From contig JAHALR010000004.1 in the NCBI GenBank assembly GCA_018362895.1, positions 1 to 64,000 on the forward strand: DNA of 64,000 nt, read 5' to 3'. The translations under genes were made by a program, and so were the position numbers. Origin of the DNA: Clostridium sp. GTDB lineage: Bacteria; Cyanobacteriota; Vampirovibrionia; Gastranaerophilales; Gastranaerophilaceae. Positions 49,536-57,467 of this stretch are shown piece by piece; positions within the stretch are counted from its first letter, which is position 1, and each line of letters starts with the position of its first letter. The notes under the pieces are model-generated. The model did no database searches and had not been told where the DNA came from. It was given only the letters and a program-made list of their open reading frames with translations.

Positions 49536-52163
49536 ATGAAAAAAGCAGCAATATGGATTTTAATGTTCGTAATGTGTATCGGACAAATCACCTTTGCACA
49601 GGATTTTTCCACTTTCAAACTGGACAACGGCCAAACCGTAATAATAAAAGAAGTCCATGACAATCCAATTGTAACAATTGATACTTGGATAAAAACCGGC
49701 TCCATAAATGAATGTGATGAAAACAACGGAGTTGCTCATTTTCTGGAACACCTGTTTTTTAAAGGAACAACAAAACACCCGACAGGTGACTTCGATAAAA
49801 TTTTAGAGTCTAAAGGAGCTGTGACAAATGCTGCAACAAGCAAAGATTTCACACATTATTATATAACTATTCCTTCAAGTGAATTTCAAACTGCAATGGA
49901 TTTGCATGCCGACATGTTGATGAATCCTCTAATTCCCAGAAAAGAACTGGAAAAAGAAAGAAAAGTTGTTCTTGAAGAAATTTCAAAAACAAATGATGAA
50001 CCGGAAACAAAGTTGTATGAAAATATGATAAAGCCATTTTATACAACTCACCCTTACAAAAGAAAGGTAATAGGAAGAAAAGACGTAATTGAAAATATTA
50101 CCAGAGATGAAATCATGAACTTTTACAACAACTGGTATAACCCGTCAAACATGATTACAGTTGTGGTAGGAGACATAAATACACAAACAGCTCTGGAAGC
50201 CATCAAGCAGAATTTCAACAGACAGGAGACTTCAAAATGCCTTAAGCCTGTTTACAAAAGCGACAAATTTATCGACAAACAAATCGAAATTGTTGATAAA
50301 GGCAAAGTAAAAACAGGTTATATGATGATTGGTTTCAGAGGTGTCAGAGAGGAAGAAAGAGCTGACGGATATGCTCTTGACGTACTTTCAACAATTCTGG
50401 GCGACGGCAGATCCTCAAAGCTCTACCAATCTGTAAAAGAGCAGAAGCAACTGGCTTACAGTGTGTCAGCAGGTCACGCATCAATGAAAGATGACAGCAT
50501 CTTCTTTATCAGGGCAAACTTCATACCCGAAAATCAAGAAAAACTTAAAAAAGCCATATTTTTAGAAATTGAAAAACTCAGAAACGGTATCATTGACGAA
50601 CAGGAAATTACTACCGCAAAAAATATTATTGAAAGAGACACGTTTTATTCAAGAGAATCAACATCAAATATAGCAAACGAACTTGGATATACAACTCTTG
50701 TATATGGCGATTCTAAATACTATACAGATTATATAAGTAATATAAAAAAGGTAACAAAATCAGACCTACAACGCGTAGCTAAAAAGTACTTAAATCCAAA
50801 TAGAGCAGTAATTTCAATAATGCTGCCTGAAAATATTCCAACTGAAAATATTAAAAAAATCAGTAATATCCAGAGAAAAGAACCTGTTCTCATTAAACAG
50901 GACAAAACAATTTCTCAGTACAAACTTGATAACAATATCAATTTGATAATAAATCACAACACATTGAACGATATTTTTGCAATGCAAATCTTTTCAAAAG
51001 GCGGAAATTTTATTGAACAAAAACCCGGTACAGCTTCTGTCACAGCATCAGTTATGATGAAAGGAACAAAAAAATATTCCGCACTTGATTTGTCACAAAC
51101 AATGGAACAAAACGGTATAAAAATCGCACCTGCAAACGGTGCAGATATGTTTACAATTTCTGTTAAATCAACAAACAAAGATTTACCTTTGACTTTTGAT
51201 TTGTTAAATGAAATAGTTAACAATGCCTCTTTAGATCCTCAAGAAATCCAAAAAATAAAAGCAGAAAAAATACAGGCAATACAAAAAAACAGAGACAATC
51301 CGACAGGTGTGGTTTTTGAAGAATTTAAAAATGCAATCTGGCAAAATTCACCTTACGGAATTACAGGGATTACACTTGAAAAAACAATCCCGACAATAAC
51401 CCAAAACGATGTAGAAAATTTCTACAACAATGTTTTTTATCCTGAAAATCTGGTAATTTCAATTAACGGAAATGTTAATGACAAAGAAATAATTGAAAAA
51501 ATTTCAAATATTTTCTGCACAAATAAATCACAAGATATTCAAAAATTTGATTATGCTAAATACAAAAAAGCATTCCGACCACTTGAATCAACAAAAGTAA
51601 TAAAAAAAGCAAAAGATACAGAAACAGCCTGGATTGTAATAGGCTGGCTGACTGATGGTGTTAATGCTCAAAAAGATGTTGCCACGCTTGAAGTAATTAA
51701 CTCACTTCTCGGCACAGGTATGAGTTCAAGACTTTTCAACCAGCTTAGAGGAGAACAGGGATTGGCTTACCAGGTTGGTTCAACTTTACTTGAAAATGTA
51801 AATGAAGGTATATTTGCCATATACATAGGTACCAATCCTCAAACAGCACTCCATTCCAAAAATGAACTTCTCAAACAGGTTAATATTCTAAAAAGAGAAT
51901 TTGTTTCAGAACAGGAATTGAAAGAAGCAAAAGACAAAATTCTGGGAAACTTTATTCTTTCTCAAGAAACCAATATGGAAAAAGCATCAACCCTTGGCTG
52001 GTTTGAACTTTCAGGAAGAGGTTTTAACTATATAAAAGAATTTCCAAAACTGATAGAATCGGTTACACCGAGTGATATTATAAGGGTAGCTAACAAATAT
52101 TTCGATGCGCCTTACGTTTTCACAATAGTTGCACCTCAAAACTGCCTAAACAAAATAAAGTAA
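49536..52163 (+). CDS. M16-family zinc metalloprotease, exported
   Basis: The 875-residue protein has a signal peptide (about 1-21, ending ITFA-QDF) and two tandem M16 modules. The first has the inverted zinc motif H-x-x-E-H (His68, Glu71, His72 in AHFLEHLFFKGT) and a Glu near 147-148. The second (about 445-870) has no H-x-x-E-H but keeps the R-x-x-x-x-Y-like region, as is normal for the inactive partner half. It is expected to degrade peptides in the periplasm. It has its own promoter region. Confidence 0.9.
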   Translation: MKKAAIWILMFVMCIGQITFAQDFSTFKLDNGQTVIIKEVHDNPIVTIDTWIKTGSINECDENNGVAHFLEHLFFKGTTKHPTGDFDKILESKGAVTNAATSKDFTHYYITIPSSEFQTAMDLHADMLMNPLIPRKELEKERKVVLEEISKTNDEPETKLYENMIKPFYTTHPYKRKVIGRKDVIENITRDEIMNFYNNWYNPSNMITVVVGDINTQTALEAIKQNFNRQETSKCLKPVYKSDKFIDKQIEIVDKGKVKTGYMMIGFRGVREEERADGYALDVLSTILGDGRSSKLYQSVKEQKQLAYSVSAGHASMKDDSIFFIRANFIPENQEKLKKAIFLEIEKLRNGIIDEQEITTAKNIIERDTFYSRESTSNIANELGYTTLVYGDSKYYTDYISNIKKVTKSDLQRVAKKYLNPNRAVISIMLPENIPTENIKKISNIQRKEPVLIKQDKTISQYKLDNNINLIINHNTLNDIFAMQIFSKGGNFIEQKPGTASVTASVMMKGTKKYSALDLSQTMEQNGIKIAPANGADMFTISVKSTNKDLPLTFDLLNEIVNNASLDPQEIQKIKAEKIQAIQKNRDNPTGVVFEEFKNAIWQNSPYGITGITLEKTIPTITQNDVENFYNNVFYPENLVISINGNVNDKEIIEKISNIFCTNKSQDIQKFDYAKYKKAFRPLESTKVIKKAKDTETAWIVIGWLTDGVNAQKDVATLEVINSLLGTGMSSRLFNQLRGEQGLAYQVGSTLLENVNEGIFAIYIGTNPQTALHSKNELLKQVNILKREFVSEQELKEAKDKILGNFILSQETNMEKASTLGWFELSGRGFNYIKEFPKLIESVTPSDIIRVANKYFDAPYVFTIVAPQNCLNKIK

Positions 52164-52165
52164 AT

Positions 52166-53125
52166 TTATCTGCAAATATCACCGGTTTTCACAAACATCT
52201 TCATATACAAAGGTGTTAAAAGAAAACCGGTTTTGCCAAAAACTTGTAATCCCTTAAGAGCAATCAATTTGTTGTCACCTGTTACAACAAGTATATTATT
52301 TTTTTCTCTTCTGACAATCATACCTGGTGTGTTATATTTTGTCTTATTTTCAAAAATCTTATGAGTTTTTACTTTCAAGAACGTTTTTCCATGAGGAATA
52401 TAAGCAGGCTGAAATGGAAACAACGCTCTGAGCTGTCTGTCCAGTTCATCAGACGTTTTTCGAAAATCCAAAAGAATATCTTTTTCATTGATTTGAGGAT
52501 AATAAGTAGCCTCTTTGGCATTCTGTGGAATAGGAATAATAATTTCATTGTCCATTGATTGCAAAAGTTCACAGACAGAGGGTTTTGCAAGATTGCAGCA
52601 TTTACTTTTCAATGATTCTCCAGTATCTCCGTTCACTCCCTGAATAATCTCAAGTTTTTTTTGCATTAAAATTGGACCGTTATCAAGCTTTTCATCCATT
52701 AAGTGAAAGGTTATTCCTGTTTCTTTTTCCCCATTCATAATAACCCTGATATAAGGGTTTGGTCCCCTGTATTTAGGAAGTATAGACGGATGACAATTTA
52801 TTGTCCCTACCTTGGGAAGATTAATAATCTGTTTTTTAAATTTTTCACTCCACGAACCTACAATTATCAAATCAGGCTCGAGCTTAAGCAGTTCTTTTTT
52901 AAAAGTTTTTGAGTTTACACTACGCGCTTTTACTTCATTCAAATTCAAACTCTTTATAAAAGAATAATCTTTTGAAGGAAAAAAAGTATCTTTCAAAAAT
53001 AGCAAAAACGGGTTATATATAACCCGATCATGCCTAAAAACTCCGACAACCTTGTGTCCTGAAGCCATAACCCCCAGGATAAGGTTCGAAAACATTTGAT
53101 CATATCCTACTATAACAATTTTCAT
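52166..53125 (-). CDS. Methionyl-tRNA formyltransferase-like protein
   Basis: The 319-residue protein has the formyltransferase core TINCHPSILPKYRGPNPYIRVI (Asn and His of the active site) and TGITFHLMDEKLDNGPILMQ (catalytic Asp), plus a C-terminal OB-like domain with FPFQPAYIPHGKTFLKVK. The loop differs from typical Fmt (N-x-H-x-S-L-L-P-x-x-R-G-A-A-P). It may be a second formyltransferase for amino-sugars rather than for Met-tRNA. Glycosyltransferase genes lie 1-2 kb away. Which substrate is used cannot be told here. Confidence 0.7.
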   Translation of the reverse strand: MKIVIVGYDQMFSNLILGVMASGHKVVGVFRHDRVIYNPFLLFLKDTFFPSKDYSFIKSLNLNEVKARSVNSKTFKKELLKLEPDLIIVGSWSEKFKKQIINLPKVGTINCHPSILPKYRGPNPYIRVIMNGEKETGITFHLMDEKLDNGPILMQKKLEIIQGVNGDTGESLKSKCCNLAKPSVCELLQSMDNEIIIPIPQNAKEATYYPQINEKDILLDFRKTSDELDRQLRALFPFQPAYIPHGKTFLKVKTHKIFENKTKYNTPGMIVRREKNNILVVTGDNKLIALKGLQVFGKTGFLLTPLYMKMFVKTGDICR

Positions 53126-53159
53126 TTTTCATAGAGAAATGACTTTAAAAGGTCATTTT

Positions 53160-53501
53160 TTATATCTCATTTTGTAATTTTCTTGCACAAGATGCACAAA
53201 GCATATTTGTTTTATTTGCAATCGGAACAATAGTACCACATTTTGTACATTTTATAGTGACTTTTTGCCCAATTCTGACAAATTTTCCTGCATTGAACAA
53301 TGATTCAAATTCATCAATTGACATATCAAATCGCTTTAACAAAGTTTCCAACGGTATTGTTTCCATCGGACTCATTATCACATATGTATTGATTTCACTA
53401 ACCATTTTATTTTGTTCTTCAAAACATTTATCACAAATTTCTCTTTTTGATGTTTGCAAAAATAATGCACCGCATTTTTTACAATTAGCTACATTAGCCA
53501 T
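53160..53501 (-). CDS. Zinc-ribbon protein resembling flagellar operon protein YvyF
   Basis: The 113-residue protein has two Cys4 knuckles: CKKC...CDKC (residues 7-26) and CTKCG...CASC (about 85-105). Between them is a helix-turn-helix-like region (PLETLLKRFDMSIDEFESLFNAGK). This layout matches the small family called flagellar operon protein YvyF/TIGR03826 in Firmicutes, from memory. No flagellar gene is in the window, so the role here is open. Confidence 0.6.
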   Translation of the reverse strand: MANVANCKKCGALFLQTSKREICDKCFEEQNKMVSEINTYVIMSPMETIPLETLLKRFDMSIDEFESLFNAGKFVRIGQKVTIKCTKCGTIVPIANKTNMLCASCARKLQNEI

Positions 53502-53707
53502 AATTTTACCCTTCTATCCTATTTAGTAAAATATTAGCTAAATAACAGGCAAAAAGCAAGAAGAGATTGAATAAAGAGAAAAAATTCAATGTTGACAAAC
53601 GGTCAAAACAAATAGTATAAGTGTATTGTATTGTAAAAAAAAGCAGAAAAACTATACAAGTAAAGTAAATTTTTTTATACAATATATATTGAGAGAAGAG
53701 AGATATA

Positions 53708-54337
53708 TTGGAAAATAATTTTAACAGTTTTGACAATCTGGAAACATCGATTAGAAAATCCTCTGTAATACAAGAGAGAATCAATCTTGTTTCTACTCAT
53801 ATGTACAAGCAGTTTCTTGAATATCAGCGTTCTACTATGAACGCTCAGGAAACTTTTGTCAAAATTACCGATAATATGCAGGCAACTGTTGAATATCTCA
53901 AACAATCTTTCGGTGCCAGAGGAGTAGCAACAGACAACATCTATTATGAAGAAGATGCCTCTAAGTCAGTGCTCATTTTACATATACTCTGGCATACAAT
54001 CAGTTTTACCACACGTTGGAACAATCAGCCTCAAGCTCTTTACAGAGGTGTTGAAGCACCAATGATTTCAGGCAGAATTATAGCTATGAAAGGAGACTTT
54101 AACGAAATAACTAAAAACGTTAAAGATGAAAATCAGCTTCAAGCAGTCCTTGAACAAGAAGTAGCATCTCTCTTTATACCGGCAGAAAGAAGCCAAAATT
54201 GTATTATAAAAATCAATCATCTGGGTAACAGAGAATTCTATATAAACCACATGGATGCACCCAGAGAATTTCTTCTCAAAGTAATTGAAACTATTTGCGG
54301 AGGCGGTATTTATCACGAAGAACAAAGGCAGCAATAG
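53708..54337 (+). CDS. Hypothetical protein
   Basis: The 209-residue soluble protein starts at TTG after AGAAGAGAG. The N half is helical (residues 1-75); the C half mixes strands and helices (WHTISFTTRWNNQPQALYRG, SGRIIAMKGDFNEI). It is not recognised. It lies 16 bases before the TPR-glycosyltransferase gene and probably shares a transcript with it. Confidence 0.6.
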   Translation: MENNFNSFDNLETSIRKSSVIQERINLVSTHMYKQFLEYQRSTMNAQETFVKITDNMQATVEYLKQSFGARGVATDNIYYEEDASKSVLILHILWHTISFTTRWNNQPQALYRGVEAPMISGRIIAMKGDFNEITKNVKDENQLQAVLEQEVASLFIPAERSQNCIIKINHLGNREFYINHMDAPREFLLKVIETICGGGIYHEEQRQQ

Positions 54338-54353
54338 AATCTTCAGGTAAACA

Positions 54354-55850
54354 ATGGCAGATATTCAAAAAGCATTCAATCTCCATAACGAAGGAAAACT
54401 CAATGAAGCAGAAAAGATTTATATGGAGTTTTTGGAAGAAAATCCAAAACAACCTGATGTCTCAAATCTTTTAGGGCTAATTTATCTTCAGAAGAAACAA
54501 CTTGAAAAAGCAGAACATTGTTTTATTGATGCTGTCATGGGTTTTCCATGTGCAGAATTCTATCAGAATCTTGGTCTTGTTTATTACAACAAAAAAGATT
54601 ATCCAAAATCAATGGAATGTTTTTCAAAAGCAATAAACTTTGAAAAAAACAATGTTGATTTCATCAGAAATTTTGCCAAAATGGCGAAACAATCAGGACA
54701 AACTGAATATGCAATTGATTTTTACAAAAAAAGCCTTGAAATTGAACCGGATGATGAAGTTGGTTTAAACAATCTTGGACTGCTCTATGAACAGCTCCAC
54801 GACTACAAACAAGCCAAAACACTATATCAGCAATCTTTAAAAGTAAGGAAAAACTTTGAAGCCTTACACAATCTGGGAGTTTTATACAGAACAGAAAGAA
54901 ATTTTGATGAATCAATAAAATGTTTAAGCAATGCACTAAAACTAAAACCTTCAAACAATGAAACAATGATAAGCCTTGGCATGTCTTATCTCTCGAAAAA
55001 AGATTTGAAAAACGGTTTCAAATATTACAAATATATGAAACCGGAAATAAGAGCAAAATATAAAAATCCCTGGAATGGTGACAAACACACTGAGTCAACA
55101 ATTCTTGTGTTTTATTATGCAGGTTATGGTGACCATATAATGTTTAGCCGTTATTTACCTTTTTTAAAAGACTATTTCAAAGAAATAAAACTTCTTGTAC
55201 CACCTTCTTTGAGAAGTATTTTTGCCCAAAATTTTCCTTTCGTAAAAATCGTGGAAGCTGACGAAAAAGATTATGATTTCAGCGCAAGCATAATGGAGCT
55301 TCATTTTCTTATGAGAATCGATTTTGAACATATTCCATTTGCAAGCGGTTATTTAAAATCCGATATAGAAATTGAACAAAAATATAAAAAAGAATATTTT
55401 CAAACAAACAAGAAAAAAATCGGACTCTTCTGGCAGGGAAACCCCAAAGTCTTTCCTAACCGTTCAATCAAACTTAAAGAACTATCAAAACTTTTTGATT
55501 TGAATGATTATGAATTTTTTAGTTTTGAAAAAGATGACAAACATAACCAGATAAATGACTTTCCAAATCTTAAAGACCTTGGAGCAACTTTCAAAAATTT
55601 CTCTGATACAGCAGGTGCATTAAAAAATCTCGATATTTTAATTACCATAGATTCATCAATCGCACATCTGTCAGGCGCTCTTGGAGTCAAAACATATTTG
55701 CTTTTACCTTATGGAAGTGAATGGCGCTGGTTTAAAGATGAAGAAACTACTCCCTGGTATGACAGCATCCGTATTTTTAAACAAAAACAACATTGGGATT
55801 GGACACCTGTTGTATTAGATATTTTTGATGTACTAAAAAATTCCGATTAA
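54354..55850 (+). CDS. TPR protein with glycosyltransferase-like C-terminal domain
   Basis: The 498-residue protein has six or seven TPR repeats (about 1-235, for example FYQNLGLVYYNKKDYPKSMECFSKAI and LNNLGLLYEQLHDYKQAKTLYQQSL). The C-terminal 250 residues resemble the GT9/GT41-like fold: GYGDHIMFSRYLPFLKDYFKEI and ILITIDSSIAHLSGALGVKTYLLLPYGSEWRW. This combination is typical of TPR-GT proteins that glycosylate proteins or glycans. The target is unknown. Confidence 0.75.
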   Translation: MADIQKAFNLHNEGKLNEAEKIYMEFLEENPKQPDVSNLLGLIYLQKKQLEKAEHCFIDAVMGFPCAEFYQNLGLVYYNKKDYPKSMECFSKAINFEKNNVDFIRNFAKMAKQSGQTEYAIDFYKKSLEIEPDDEVGLNNLGLLYEQLHDYKQAKTLYQQSLKVRKNFEALHNLGVLYRTERNFDESIKCLSNALKLKPSNNETMISLGMSYLSKKDLKNGFKYYKYMKPEIRAKYKNPWNGDKHTESTILVFYYAGYGDHIMFSRYLPFLKDYFKEIKLLVPPSLRSIFAQNFPFVKIVEADEKDYDFSASIMELHFLMRIDFEHIPFASGYLKSDIEIEQKYKKEYFQTNKKKIGLFWQGNPKVFPNRSIKLKELSKLFDLNDYEFFSFEKDDKHNQINDFPNLKDLGATFKNFSDTAGALKNLDILITIDSSIAHLSGALGVKTYLLLPYGSEWRWFKDEETTPWYDSIRIFKQKQHWDWTPVVLDIFDVLKNSD

Positions 55851-55854
55851 CCAC

Positions 55855-55886
55855 TTGACACTTTAACATGTCCTTAATATTATAAT
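55855..55886 (+). promoter_or_regulatory. Predicted promoter of the tRNA cluster
   Basis: A perfect -35 TTGACA (55855-55860) is followed after 17 bp by TATTAT (55878-55883), overlapping TATAAT (55881-55886). The first tRNA begins at 55892. Confidence 0.7.
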
Positions 55887-55891
55887 CCTAT

Positions 55892-55963
55892 GCCGAAGTG
55901 GCTCAATGGTAGAGCAACGGTTTTGTAAACCGTAGGTTGTAGGTTCGATTCCTATCTTCGGCA
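55892..55963 (+). tRNA. tRNA-Thr (anticodon TGT)
   Basis: Acceptor GCCGAAG/CTTCGGC, D-stem GCTC/GAGC, anticodon stem ACGGT/ACCGT with loop TTTGTAA (anticodon TGT), T-arm GTAGG-TTCGATT-CCTAT. The discriminator A is at 55963 and no CCA is encoded. The next tRNA fragment starts at once. Confidence 0.92.
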
Positions 55964-56010
55964 CTCCCTTGGTAAGGGAGAGGCCACGGGTTCAAATCCC
56001 GTCAAAGGCA
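55964..56010 (+). pseudogene. 3' half of a tRNA-Thr (anticodon GGT)
   Basis: From 55964 the sequence holds an anticodon arm CTCCC-TTGGTAA-GGGAG (anticodon GGT), a variable region, a T-arm ACGGG-TTCAAAT-CCCGT and the 3' acceptor strand CAAAGGC plus A. The 5' acceptor strand and D-arm (about 25 nt) are missing; the end of tRNA-Thr(TGT) stands in their place. It cannot fold as a tRNA alone. A deletion or an integration scar is likely. Confidence 0.85.
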
Positions 56011-56030
56011 AATTTTTGAAAATTAAATAA

Positions 56031-56116
<86 letters not shown>

Positions 56117-56118
56117 TT

Positions 56119-56145
56119 AAAAAGACTCCTTAGGGAGTCTTTTTA
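56119..56145 (+). terminator. Terminator of the tRNA cluster
   Basis: AAAAAGACTCC (56119-56129) pairs with GGAGTCTTTTT (56134-56144) around a 4-nt loop, three bases after the tRNA-Tyr CCA. Confidence 0.9.
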
Positions 56146-56218
56146 AGTTTTCATTAAATTTTATATTAACTTATTTCTTATTTCTTTGTTATACTATTAA
56201 AAAAAGAAAGAGGAAGTT

Positions 56219-56602
56219 TTGAAAAGATTTTTAGTTATACCTTTTGTAATGTTAATGTTATCAACAAATGTAATGGCTGAAGTAGTAATGGCACCACAAT
56301 GGAGTGAATTTTGCCCTCCGAATTACCTTTCTGCAAAAGCTTCCAAATGGAATACAAATTCTGACTACTGGTATAATCGCCGTGTTCAATTTGAAAATAC
56401 AATCTCTCAATGCAGCAGCTATAAAGGCGCAGACTTAAAATCCTGCTATTCACAAATAAGAGAAAGTGAACTAAACAAAAACAAAGCCTGGAATCTTAAA
56501 GTTGAACAACGTGAAAAAGAACATCAAGAATATATAGAATACAGAAACAAACAACAGGCTGTTGATGCTGTACAAACTATAATCAGAACAATTAAATATT
56601 AG
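56219..56602 (+). CDS. Small secreted protein, paralogue of the gene at 57011
   Basis: The 127-residue protein starts at TTG after AGGAAG. A signal peptide (1-20, ending NVMA-EVV) precedes a helical domain with PQWSEFCPPNYLSAKA, YWYNRRVQFENTISQC and CYSQIRESELNKNKAW. The three cysteines are conserved with the product of 57011-57460, which implies a disulfide and a shared fold. It is not recognised as a known family. It faces the HxlR regulator gene, which it overlaps at the 3' end by 11 bases. Confidence 0.7.
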   Translation: MKRFLVIPFVMLMLSTNVMAEVVMAPQWSEFCPPNYLSAKASKWNTNSDYWYNRRVQFENTISQCSSYKGADLKSCYSQIRESELNKNKAWNLKVEQREKEHQEYIEYRNKQQAVDAVQTIIRTIKY

Positions 56603-56948
56603 ACTTTGTCAGATTCTTCTTTTTTCTTAATTCACAATACTTCTTAAAATCCATTCCCCAGCCTGCCATAGAATCAAGTATAGGAGCCATACTTAAGCCA
56701 ATGTCTGTCAGGCTGTATTCAACTTTTGGAGGAACTTGCGCATACACTTTTCTTATGATAAGTTCATCTTCCTCCATTTCACGAAGATTTGCCGTCAGAA
56801 CTTTTTGAGAACATCCTGTTGATTTTTTAATTTCTCCGAATCTTTTTGTACCATCGAGTAAATCTCTCATAATAAGGATTTTCCACTTGCAACCAATGAG
56901 ATTTAACACAGTTTCAATAGGACATTTTTTTATAATATATTCTTTCAT
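56592..56948 (-). CDS. HxlR-family transcriptional regulator
   Basis: A 118-residue winged-helix protein with the HxlR signature: CPIETVLNLIGCKWKILIMRDLLDG, RFGEIKKSTGCSQKVLTANLREMEEDELI and VEYSLTDIGLSM. The first cysteine (Cys9 in KKCPIETV) is at the position that senses electrophiles or oxidants in some family members. Two paralogous secreted-protein genes flank it, suggesting they are its targets; this is inference. Confidence 0.9.
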   Translation of the reverse strand: MKEYIIKKCPIETVLNLIGCKWKILIMRDLLDGTKRFGEIKKSTGCSQKVLTANLREMEEDELIIRKVYAQVPPKVEYSLTDIGLSMAPILDSMAGWGMDFKKYCELRKKKNLTKSNI

Positions 56949-57010
56949 AGCCCCTCCAAAGTAAACTATATCACAATAGTTTCTAAAAGAATATATATTA
57001 CAAAAACAAA

Positions 57011-57460
57011 CTAATACCCTCTCATCATCATATTCCTTAATGGATTCGTACTATCCATATAAATCGAAGCAGGGGTCGTAGTGTCGCCTGTTCCTTTAAG
57101 CTGCTTCTTTCTCAATTCTTCAAGAGCATCATTCAGCTTTGTTTCACGTTCATCGATTCTTTCATAACATGCCCGTTTTTTATCCTCAGGAAAATTTGAA
57201 CATACCTGCACAAATTTATCAAACTTCATTTTTCGTTCATTCCAATATTCCACAGCCTTATTATAATTTTTCACCTGTTTTGGTAATGGCGGAATAAATT
57301 TGAATCTTTGCATCTGTTGATATTCTTCGATAGTAACAACCTTTGCATTAATAAATTTTTGGGGGCAATAATCTTCCCATAAAGGAATTTTGTAAACCTC
57401 CTGTGCAGTAGCAGACAAAATTGAAACTGTAAATATTAAAGCAATAATCAGTTTTTTCAT
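57011..57460 (-). CDS. Small secreted protein, paralogue of the gene at 56219
   Basis: The 149-residue protein starts at ATG 57460 (frame also open to 57493). A signal peptide (about 1-19, SILSATA-QEV) is followed by IPLWEDYCPQKFINAKV, YWNERKMKFDKFVQVC and CYERIDERETKLNDALEEL, matching the product of 56219-56602 in spacing of Trp, three Cys, Tyr-Trp and Glu residues. It has an extra proline-rich loop and a longer tail. The reading frame of the long form overlaps the GT39-like gene upstream. Confidence 0.7.
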   Translation of the reverse strand: MKKLIIALIFTVSILSATAQEVYKIPLWEDYCPQKFINAKVVTIEEYQQMQRFKFIPPLPKQVKNYNKAVEYWNERKMKFDKFVQVCSNFPEDKKRACYERIDERETKLNDALEELRKKQLKGTGDTTTPASIYMDSTNPLRNMMMRGY

Positions 57461-57467
57461 AACAAAC

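Noticed and set aside
53137..53158. AAATGAC/GTCATTT hairpin between the formyltransferase and the zinc-ribbon gene
   Set aside because: Its T-run is on the plus strand where no gene ends; the stem is short, so I do not call a terminator.
55964..56010. A functional tRNA-Thr(GGT)
   Set aside because: The 5' acceptor strand and D-arm are absent, so a cloverleaf cannot be formed.
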